From contig CM077594.1 of the NCBI GenBank assembly GCA_039654915.1, positions 89,232,893 through 89,296,892 on the forward strand: a stretch of DNA of 64,000 nucleotides, in the 5' to 3' direction. Every line of letters begins with the position of its first letter. Position 1 is the first letter of the stretch. Below, in pieces: positions 54,811 through 64,000 of the stretch. Position numbers and translations under genes: made by a program. Below the pieces are notes generated by a model. That model searched no databases and had not been told where the DNA came from. It worked only from the letters and a program-made list of their open reading frames with translations. Source of the DNA: Aquilaria yunnanensis. Taxonomy: Eukaryota; Streptophyta; Magnoliopsida; Malvales; Thymelaeaceae.

Positions 54811-57703
54811 TGTGGCAACGTCGGGTTTTCGGGAGTCGCCACCAATCTGTTTACCTAGGTCGATTGGTCACCTTAAATATTGGTCTGCGAGAGTTCGGGG
54901 GTTCGGGAGTACGGTTACGTTAAAACAACTTTGTTAAAACGCCCAAAAATTGGCACCTTAGTTGATTTTAATTTTGTTTCGCTTTGCTTTTAAATAATTT
55001 TCAGTTAATTTAGAGATTTTAACTGAATTAGTCGAAATGTGGATTTTTAAGTTAATTTGTATAAAATTTTATACTTCCGAACCATGGACTCTGCCGAGTC
55101 ATTTGGACACGGAAGATTTTGATTCCGAACCATGGACTCTGCCGAGTCATTTGGACACGGAATTTGGTGAAATTTTAAACAATTTTATCCATATTGTAAA
55201 AATATGGATTTTTTATCTTTTTATTTAATTTATTTATTTTAAAAAGTTTGATATTTTCCAAACCGTAGATCCTACCGGATCATCCGGATATGGAAATTAA
55301 ATTTAATTTATCGTAATTATTTAATTCTTATTATTAAATTAATTATTAGTTTAATTAATAAATTTATAAGTCTTTTTATTTATGAAATTTTATATTTGTT
55401 AATGGTCTTTAATATTAACTAAATATATTTTTTATTTTTTTTATATTTTATTATTCTTTTCTTTCTTTCTTTTTTTATATTTTTATTCTTTCTTATTTTC
55501 TTTTACTTTACTTTTCTTTCTTTTCTTTTTTTTATTCTTTTAGTTTTGTTTTGAAAGATTCTTTGTTTAATGAAAGATATTTATTATTTAAATAATTACT
55601 CAATTTATAAAAGAATCAAAAAATAATTTTTAAATATTTAATATCAAAAATCTGTAAAGAAATTAAAGAGTTGACATTTATTTTATGTTTATTCTATTTA
55701 TTTGATAAAATAATAATCAAAAAGTAATTATTTAATCAAGATTTTATTTAAAAAAAATCTAATGATTTATATGTGTATTAAAAATAAAATAAAAAGTCTT
55801 GATATTTATATAATTTATTCTGAATAAAAGATTAACCAAAAGTAATTATTTAATTAATATTTTTATTTATTTAATAAAGAAAACCAAAAATTTATATGTA
55901 TATTTTAAACATAAAAGAAAAGTTTTGATTTTTCATATGCTTCTTTTATTAAAGAAAGATTTTGTTTTAATTTTTATTATTTTTATTAAAAAAATTTTAT
56001 TCTCCAAACCATTGGATCCTGGCGGATCATTTGGACATGGAGTTTAATTTTTATTAAATTTTAAATTTTAATTATTTAATTAATTATCAATCTTAATCAT
56101 AATTTTATTGGATTTTTATTATTATTTTTATTAAATTTTAATTATTGCTACTTTTAAAGATATATTTAAAAAGAAATGATTTTTATTTTTTTTTATTTTT
56201 GTTTTGTGATTATTTACTTATGTTTATTTAATTTTAATAAAAGGAATAAAAAGTTAATTAATTATTTTTTTATTGTTTTTTAAAGAAATAATAAAAGATA
56301 ATTAGCTTTTTTTAAAAAAATATTATGTTAGTCTTAAAGAATAAAATTAATTATTCACATAAAAGGATTTTATTTTAATTAGTTATCATTTACTTATTTA
56401 TATTATTTTTTTTTCATGATTAATTTCTTTTTTTTTTAAATAAAATAAAATTTTTGCATAAAGTAAATAAAGGAAAATGAATAAAGTGGAGGTTTTCTTT
56501 TTGTTTTGGTTTAGACATCCATTTAAAAAAAAAGTAAAAGATGCATAAATTAAATAATAAACAAATAAAGAGAAAACACATAAAGAAATATTAAAAAACA
56601 ATGATAAAAATGGGGCTTTTTGGCCATCCATTAAAAGAATAAAAAAATAGGAGGTATAACCTTCCATGAATTGTAATAATTAGCAAAAGTTAGTAACAAT
56701 AAAAATAAAAGTTAGTAAGTTAGTAAGTTAGTAAGTTAATAACAATAAAAAAAGTTAGCAAAGTTAGTTAAATTAATTGTTAACAACAATAACAACAACA
56801 ATAATAAAAGTTAGTGAAGTAAGTTAATAATAATAACAACAATAATAAAAGGTTAGTAATAATAACAACAACAAATAAACAAGTAAATATAAAAGAGTTA
56901 GTAATTAATTCTGCAAGAACAAAATAAAAGGTTAGTGACCAAAGTGAAAGAAAATTGAAAAGATGAAGGATTAAATGAGAGTTGTACCCTTAAAAACTGA
57001 ATTTGAAATTCTGGAAACGTGAAGAACAGAACGCACGCGCGCGGGGGGAGAGAAAAAAAAAAGGGTCAGAGAAGGTTTAGGTTTTCTGGAGAGGAAGAGA
57101 AGAGGGCCAGGGACCTAGGCTATAATTTTTTCTTTTTCCAAAACGGAGCTCTAAGCTTCATTTCTATTTTTTTTATGTGTTCAGCACAAAATTTGGGGGG
57201 CTATTTATAGAGGAAGTTTGGCTGAACTGTTGATGGATAAATTAATAAAAAATTTCAAACTTATCTTTTAAATTGGTAAAATGATAATTTTAGTCCTTTA
57301 CGTCTCTCAGCCTCTGGATAAGTTCCTGAAGCTTCTGATTTTGACAATTTTGTCGTTTTCTGTCAATTTGCGCCAGAAACGTCGGCAGGTCCAAAATTTT
57401 ATGTGACAAACTACCAAATGCTCCTGGAACTTTCAGAATTTGTCAATTTTTCCCGAAACTTCTTAATGTTGTCATTTTTACCTCAAACTTTTAAATTTTG
57501 CCATTTTTTTGGAGTTTTCTTTTTTCTTTCAAATACACACATATATCATTTTAAATCAAATCTTCACAAAAAAAATGTATTTTAAACTAATTAAAATTTT
57601 TAGTAATAATAATAATAATAAAAATAATAATTTTTTTTATTTAATTTTTTTTATTTAATTTCTTTTAAAATTTTTTATGGTCGGACGAAATTGGGTGTCA
57701 ACA
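54811..57703 (-). repeat. 5' LTR, 2,893 bp
   Basis: Same length as the 3' LTR, with no difference noticed in the parts compared. It contains the TATA box at 57201-57210, so U3 is about 0.5 kb and R-U5 about 2.4 kb, an unusually long leader. Confidence 0.96.
57201..57210 (-). promoter_or_regulatory. TATA box of the 5' LTR
   Basis: CTATAAATAG on the minus strand in the context cctCTATAAATAGcccc. Likely start signal for the genomic RNA of the element. Confidence 0.65.
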
Positions 57704-57708
57704 ATCCC
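57704..57708. repeat. Target site duplication ATCCC (right copy)
   Basis: Matches 40154-40158 exactly. Confidence 0.9.
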
Positions 57709-59308
57709 TTTTAGTTACAAAGTATCCACAAATTTAACAAATTAACTAACAACTTTTAAGCCAAAACTGAAATGCTGTAGGATAAGTTTCACATTCTGTA
57801 CATTCAACAGTACATGTACATGAAACATCAATGATTGTTCTTTCTTTCTTTCTCTCATGAACAAGCGATGGGCCAAAATCTAAAACAAACACATATGTGT
57901 TGTTGATTTCAGAAGACCCTTTTACATGGTGGGCACTACCTAAAGTGGCAAATCATGAATTAGCCTCTGAGAACAGAAGTAATTCTTTTGTGGTGCTGGG
58001 TGAAAAAGTTGATCAGCCTCTGCCTCCTCTGTAGTGTTGCTTGGAAAAATAGTTACATGTAAATATATCACAATCACAATGGGCCTCTTCATCACCAGAT
58101 TGGGAAAAAGAAGGTTTGATCACGGGACACTTTTTTCATATGCCAAAACCAGAGGAACTTGCCAACCACAGCCATACAAATTCACAGACTCAGACCCATC
58201 AACCGCTCAAACATTTTTGCCCCCCACTTGCACTCGGAAAGATCAATATGATTGGCATTTGTAGCTGGAGGCTTCATACGTCTAGGCCCCTTTTTCCGTT
58301 TTCCCGAGAAGAAAGGACTTGTCCCACTGCTTCCTTTTTCTTTACAAGAAGGCTTAAATCTCCAAACAGCCCTCAAGCTTTTCAAAGTTGGCTCTTAATC
58401 CGCCCTTGGACCATTGGTTGCGAACTTTTCACCCAAACTTCTTTCCTGCGTGATCTTACAACTTGGAGTGGAAGCTCTCGGTGATTGGAGTTGCGTCCTT
58501 TGGTCTGGCAGCCGTTTTCAGCTTTCTCTGATCAAGAAATTTGGGTCAGGTTCAGTCAAGTGTTTGTGCTCGGGCACGGCTGTCATTTCGTGCTAATGGT
58601 GGGTCTCATATCCATTTCCAGCTGGAGTTAGAGGAGATGGCTCAGTCGATTATGAAAGTTAAGGGATCTTTGTGTAAAAGTTTAGGGGCTTAAGTGGCCC
58701 AATTCAAAAGGTCTGAGACTTGTGACATAGACCATACCCTTTTCGTCATATTGGAAACAGCAGCTGCTGGGCCGCCCATAAGAGTGTGTCCATGTTCTTG
58801 GGCCCGTCTTTAGAATTATCACTTATGTTGGTCTCATCAATTTCCAGCAAATCATCTCAGCGATCCTTCATTAAATAAAACAAAAAAGGGAAGACGTGTA
58901 CTAAAATCTTATAGCAGCACATGATCAGATGAAGAAAAAGGCTAACAAACCAAAATTGACCCTGCAAACTTTGATGCTTCTGCCAACTAGCCCATTGAAC
59001 TATTCTTTTTTATCCACATCTGCCCATCAAACTTTCAAAATTTTGCCAATAGTGCGAGTGAGATATTAAATAAGAAAATGTCTCAAATCATTAGTGACAA
59101 CAAGTGAACTCCGGTCATTATGGATATTGCACTACACACAGTTTCTAAATTAATTTCACAACAAAAAGAAACATTTCTGTCCTAAAATTTTAAAGCTTCT
59201 TCAAATTCAAGTAGCTGGTAGCTTGATAAAGCACAGTTCTACAAGTTTTGATTGGTCTATTTGTAAAACTATAAGGTCTAACTGTGATTTGTGCCCAGAT
59301 TTGAAAAG
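57709..59308. other. Intergenic right flank, nothing recognised
   Basis: 58030-58600 is GC-richer with several overlapping short frames, none with a known domain. 58950-59050 has 'ccctgcaaactttga...cccattgaacta', similar in style to the foldback MITE that follows and perhaps a fragment of a related element. Confidence 0.35.
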
Positions 59309-59845
59309 GCCTAAAACTCTTTTTAACCCCTAAACTTTACCAACTTGAACATTTTATCCACTGAACTTTGGTTCGAGTTCACTCACATATTAAACTGTAA
59401 AAATTGGCACCTTTTACCTCCTTGGCCATTTAGATGACTGTTCAAGTTATATGAGGACCGAAAGGAAAATAAAACGGAAGATGAAAGACTAGCTAGTCAT
59501 TTTCCTATGAACGAGTTGGGTACTAGAATTAAATGAATCATATTTTAGTGTAGAATACTGGTCGTGTATATTATACATAATTAATGGTTCCTTGAATTAC
59601 TCAAATAAAAAAAATTGAAGCAAATAATCAAAATAATATAAAAGTTCAAGTCAAATGGTTAATTGGACTTTCATCTTCCGTTTTATCTTCGTTGCAGTCC
59701 TCATGTAACTTGTACAACCATTTAAGTGAACCAAAATGTAAAAAGAACAAATTTCCAAAGTTTGAGGGGCGAATGAACCCAAGTTAATTCAAGGGTAAAA
59801 TATCAAAGTTGGCAAAGTTCAGAGAGTAAAAAAGGTCTTTAGATG
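59309..59845. mobile_element. Foldback MITE (Mutator-like), ~537 bp with ~190 bp arms
   Basis: The left arm (ctctttttaacccctaaact..., ...aaaacggaagatgaaag at about 59492) is an imperfect inverted copy of the right arm (ctttcatcttccgttttatc near 59669 to gagtaaaaaaggtc at 59837). Near-repeats gatttgaaaag (59298-59308) and gatttagaaaag (59846-59857) flank it, consistent with a 9-11 bp Mutator duplication. Non-coding. Confidence 0.6.
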
Positions 59846-59857
59846 GATTTAGAAAAG

Positions 59858-61494
59858 ATAAAAATGCCACTAGTGCTTATTCTTTATCAGTGAGAGAGGC
59901 TGGCAAAATGTAAGGTTCTTCAACAAGTACATGATATCTAGATAAAGACCTCATAGCTATCTTCCAATATTCTTAGGACTAATAAAATCTATATGTTCTA
60001 AAGGTATAAGTTTGTCCTTACATTTGCTTATACCATATGTATTATTCTTCTTGAGTGCACTTAGGACTTAAGTGACATAAAGTATCCAAAACCAAGAAAG
60101 TAGGCCAGGAGTGAAAGTGGAAAGGTATCATTTTTTGAAATTTAAGAAAATAATTTTTTTGTAAAAATGATAGTGAGAGCAATGATCTAAAATAAAAGAT
60201 TACGTCACTTAAATTAAGATTTGTTTTTGCTGGATGACTAATGATTCATATGAAACATGAGAAGTACATATGATTTTATAATAACAAAATGCTGTAAATT
60301 TTAATAGAAGTTAACAATAAAAAGAAACTAGCCCTTGACCTTAGACATAGATCATACTCATTCATCAAATTTCTCCCACAAAGTACAAATCTTTATCTTC
60401 TTCCCATATTGATCCAAGCCAAACCCAAATCCAATATCAACAACATCATCATTTTCTTTCACATTGTTCTCGTACTCCATCAAAGCCCACGAATTCGTCA
60501 TGCCACATTGCCACCATCACTCTGCCTATAAATATCATTATCGTTATCATCTTCAAAGTAATAATCTTCATAGTGATCTCCAGATAGATCATCCAACACC
60601 CCCGTGGTGGACAACCTGGAAACAGTCAAACTCGGTGGACAACCCATGACTTGCTAAGTGACCAACCGGTAGCTTGTAGTGACATTACCCAACTTAAGCT
60701 TTTGCGTGCCCTTTGTCTTGTCCTTAGACTTACTGGTCAGATGCATGTGGCACTCTAAGCAATGTGGTCAGTTGTAATTCCTAGTGAACTTTGAGTGGTT
60801 GGTCGGCTTTGATAGCACCTTAGTGCATAGCCCAGCAGTTGATGGCGAATTAAGTCTCTAGCCAAATTTGGATTCAGGTCTCGGATTCCAGGTAGTTGGT
60901 AGGATCCAGTATGTTCAAACCATACCATGCTAGTGACCTCTTTCTTTATCGTACGGTTAATGATTTGTGAGCTTGATGAAGTATAAAGCAGAGGATTGAT
61001 TTGTTATTTATACCTGAAGTTGGAGGACAATATCTTGGGCAACAAGGATTTTGATTTTGTCAACGTGCTTGTGGAGCAAGCCAATAGAGTTTACACACAA
61101 CTCATTTCAGCAAAAGTCAACAATCTTTAACTGTTCTGCAAACCAATCCTTTGTACTTGGTCTAATAAATTGTGACAAATATTGTTACTTTTTTCTAATT
61201 TCTCCATATTAAAATTAGTGATTAAACTGTTATTTTTCAAATGTTGGCTTAAAAATTTTATCAAAGGTTTAGGGCTTGAATAAAATAAGGATTAAAATGA
61301 AAATTTTTAAAAGGTACCATGACTAGATTGTAATTTTTTAAAAAAATTATAGACTAATTTTTTAATCATGAAGTGGGTAGTATAATAAATTAAATTTAAA
61401 AACTTACTAACAAATACTAGGCTTTTGTAAAAAGAAACGGTATAGGTAATCTAACAAGACATTTGTTTTTGGTACTCAAAAGCACATATATATT
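59858..61494. other. Intergenic, nothing recognised
   Basis: AT-rich, with one GC-richer stretch (60590-60910) lacking any readable domain. Confidence 0.35.
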
Positions 61495-62296
61495 TAGGGG
61501 TGTAAGTATTTCACCTGAACTTAAAACTTGCCAAATATTAGGTTAAGGTCGGGTCAGTGAGTTGGAAAAGCACTATTCAGGTTTACTCGAATTTGACCCG
61601 TTCTGAAGAAGAACAAATCGGATTGGTTTGAGTCCAACCCGAATTAACCTAAAATTTTTATTCTTAAACTGCCCAATTCCCAAGCCCAGTCCATATCAGC
61701 CCAACCCATAAAATATCCCTAAACTTAGCCAACTCCTTAATCCTCATTCTTTTCCTTAAACCCTTGCAGCCACTGCTTTATTCTTCTTCTTCCTCCTAAT
61801 TGAATCTTTCTCACCTCTAAATCGCGCTTTCTTCTTCAATTCACCTTGCTGCCCTCACAGCGTCATCTTGGGTATTGTTTGTTCATCTTTCATGTTGTTG
61901 TCCTTCGTGTTGCCCTCATGCGGTTGTCTGTTGTCCTTCACGATGTCCTCCATGTTGTCCATTTGTCATCTCATCATCCTTCGCTTCATCGTCCATTTGT
62001 CTTGACATTGTTTGTCCATCGCATTATCGTCCTTTGCGCCGTCGTCCTTTGCATCATCCGTCTGTCGCTTTTTGCATCATCCTCTACCCTTCACTCTTGA
62101 GGAAATTGCTGTTAGCAATGGAGTATTGGTAAATCTGATCCAACCTGACCCTAACCTTATATTATTAGGCTAGGGTCGGTTCGAGTTCTCTCACCATTTT
62201 AGGTCAGTTCAGATTGACATTTTTGAATTATATGAGAGCTTATTTATTTCGAGTTTTAACCCGAACTTGACCTGAAACTCGAAATTTTCACCCTTA
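61495..62296. mobile_element. Probable non-autonomous hAT element with GC-rich core, ~800 bp
   Basis: The left end TTAGGGGTGTAAGTATTTC and the right end GAAATTTTCACCCTTA are inverted copies of a hAT-like terminus; TA-rich 8-mers flank both sides. Subterminal pieces repeat 'gacccgaat' and 'tcgggtcagt' in both orientations. The middle (61770-62100) is CG-richer with TCGTCC and TTGTCC phrases. The open frames there look like low-complexity by-products. Confidence 0.5.
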
Positions 62297-62649
62297 TATA
62301 TATATATTAAATAGAGTTATACAATGAAGGAAAAAGAGGAGAAGAGATTTAAACTCATGCTTTAGGGATTTAGAGCTAGTGCCCCTAACCATTGAGACAA
62401 GCTCATAGGGACACCGGACCTTTTAATATATGGTGAAACTTTTCAGTGTAATTTTAGGCATTCTAAATTAGGGATTTTTAGTTCTTTCACATATATAGTT
62501 GGAAGCGGAACAAGTGTTCTCTAAGTATAATAATTATTTCTAAACGTATGATGGTGATGTTGGATCAAGTTGCAACTTGTTGATATCACTTAAATAAATG
62601 AATTCTAATTTTCAGTATTAGCTATCCTCAAATTACTTTATTTTGTTTT

Positions 62650-63260
62650 AAATAAAAAATCACAGGCTAAAGTATTGGAGGGGCTTAAGTTGATGGATTT
62701 GTTTATTAGGGTTGCCTGAAAAGTATTGTTTGCTCATGTTAGGGGGAGAATATGTGCACTTCAGTGGGTCATAACCATGGAATGGCTTATGTAGATGAAA
62801 GCTAAGGGTAAGGTGGTGGACTGGGAAAAGTATTGTGGTGATAGTCAAGGTTCTATGTGGCAATCAGAATGGGCTTATGTTTGGCAAGCCACGAATATCC
62901 CATTGTGGCAATTGATTGGAAAATAAAAAAGACGATGAATGATGTTAAGTTATAGGTGTTCATTGCCTTTCTAGATGTACCTACACAGTAATGAAAGTGG
63001 CCTCACTAGGGCTTTTTCAAAATAGATACAGATGTTGTAGTTCACTTAGGAGGCCCGATGGGGCTGGGCGCAATCATTTGAGACCATGACGGGGAAATCT
63101 TTGTAGCTCGCACAGTTGTGAAGGATGGGATATCAAACTCCTTTTTTGGTGAATGCCTTGCTGCATTAGAGGGTCAAGCTTAACCACTAAAATGGGCGTG
63201 GACCGAATCATACTTGAGATGGATGCATGGTAGGCAATTTAAGCCATTAACTCGGACATG
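62650..63260 (+). pseudogene. Retroelement RNase H (RVT_3-like) remnant
   Basis: + strand pieces: about 63080-63175 reads DHDGEIFVARTVVKDGI, then FFGECLAALEGQA, and 63195-63250 reads MGVDRIILEMDAW followed by AI and AIN after stops. This is the pattern of the RNase H domain at the 3' end of plant LINEs. Stops and shifts break the frame. The upstream part (62650-62900) may be the preceding linker but is not recognisable. Confidence 0.45.
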
Positions 63261-64000
63261 CATGGCCTTTCCATTACAACACAGATGCAAAATCATGATT
63301 GAAAATTCAGTCAACTTTTAATCACGATATTGGTCATAAGTGACTGTGTTAGCTATTGTGGAAAGTAGGCACAAATTTGTTGCAATTGAATCTTGACTGT
63401 AAAAAATGACTGAAACATTTAGTCAAGAATCAGCCACTAAGATTGTGGGCCGCCCTAAATCTTGCGGTTGACCACTTCAGTCGCTATATTAGTGATTACT
63501 ATGGTCAGTCGCTATATTAGGACTTTTATCTTTTAAACAAAATACATTATTATTTAATTTAATCGGTTATTTATTTTATTTGTCATTTAAATTGATACCT
63601 ACATTAAATTGGTATGAATATTAACTTATTTTAATTATTAATAATAAAATAATCAAATAATAAAATTCAAACAAAATCGATCAGATTTGCAGATGAACAT
63701 TGAGGAAATTGATTAGATTAGTGGATGACTGCGGGGGAATGGTGGTTAACCACGAATGTTAAGAAAGCAAGGCCAAGGAACCGTAGATGGTGAATGGCGA
63801 GGCGAGGCAAGGCGAGGTTGATGAACCACGAACAGCGAGGCGAACAGTCGAAGAGTGATGAACGGTGAGACAAACGGCTGAGGAATCATAAACAGTGAAT
63901 GAATCAGGCTAAGAGATGTGGGAGAACAACTAAAAGATGAGAAGGGAGAGAGATGAGGGCGGCTAAGAGATGAAGGAGAACAACTGAGAGATGAAAGGGA
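63261..64000. repeat. Probable edge of another DNA transposon
   Basis: Subterminal-type short repeats (agtcgctatattag at about 63479 and 63508, with related 'gtcaagaatcagccac' and 'gtcaacttttaatcacgat' phrases) followed by a G-rich block (63720-64000) of 'ggcgaggcgaa', 'gatgaacggtgag' and 'gagatgaaggagaac' units. The layout resembles the CACTA element at 23-25 kb. The far end is outside the window. Confidence 0.35.

Larger units (their letters stand above)
40159..57703 (-). mobile_element. Non-autonomous Ogre/Tat-type Ty3/gypsy LTR retrotransposon with LOG and viral-NABP-like cargo
   Basis: 17,545 bp, flanked by a 5 bp duplication, sense on the minus strand. Order in the sense direction: 5' LTR (57703-54811), PBS, leader with ~58 bp repeats, gag (53591-51840), about 3.7 kb of tandem-repeat sequence, three Cys-cluster ORFs (48086-47538, 47291-46743, 46526-45978), a promoter-like repeat array, an intronless LOG-type gene (45385-44756), about 21 copies of a 47 bp repeat, PPT, 3' LTR (43051-40159). 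LTR termini are TGTTGACACC and CGTTGCCACA. No protease, reverse transcriptase, RNase H or integrase motif was found, so it must rely on a partner's enzymes. Lineage is inferred from the Gag sequence, the PBS, the long LTRs and the tandem repeats before the 3' LTR, all typical of Ogre/Tat. Confidence 0.93.

Noticed and set aside
61846..62132. His/Leu-rich or Cys-rich small protein
   Set aside because: Overlapping frames in a repetitive TCGTCC/TTGTCC block inside a hAT-like element.

Overview
This is a 64 kb piece of an AT-rich plant nuclear genome, almost certainly a eudicot. It has intron-containing plant genes (a pectate lyase, an ITPase and an RGI-type LRR receptor kinase) separated by long gene-poor stretches full of plant transposons: hAT, CACTA, Stowaway, MULE-like foldback elements, LINE remnants and one very large LTR retrotransposon. 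I cannot name the species.

Layout. 1-9.5 kb is intergenic and holds a decayed hAT element (about 3477-6353) and a Stowaway MITE (7922-8158). A seven-exon pectate lyase lies on + at 9752-13330, convergent with an eight-exon ITPA/HAM1 pyrophosphatase on - (17834-15888). 18-30.5 kb is intergenic with a MITE (22087-22549) and a non-autonomous CACTA element (23315-24877). A two-exon RGI-type receptor kinase lies on + at 30915-34527. 34.5-40.1 kb holds a hAT-like insertion and a LINE remnant. After the big retrotransposon come a foldback MITE, a hAT-like element, a LINE RNase H remnant and what looks like the edge of another DNA transposon.

The outstanding object is 40159-57703: a 17,545 bp LTR retrotransposon, sense on the - strand, with a 5 bp target duplication (ATCCC), equal-length 2,893 bp LTRs with no difference in the parts I compared, a PBS, a PPT and an Ogre/Tat-type Gag, but no recognisable pol. 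Where pol should be it carries cargo: three tandem copies of a 182-residue basic Cys-cluster protein whose core resembles the cysteine-rich nucleic-acid-binding proteins of carlavirus-type plant RNA viruses (one copy has an in-frame stop), then an intronless LOG-type cytokinin-activating enzyme. Two of the three Cys-cluster copies and LOG each have their own TATA box, preceded by a shared upstream module that is amplified about six-fold in front of LOG. About 21 copies of a 47 bp repeat lie between LOG and the PPT.

My reading is that this is a young, non-autonomous, Gag-only Ogre/Tat element that has become a vehicle for a plant hormone-activation gene plus virus-like nucleic-acid-binding genes. 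The structure is seen directly. The viral kinship and the functional link (silencing suppression or host reprogramming together with cytokinin release) are inference.
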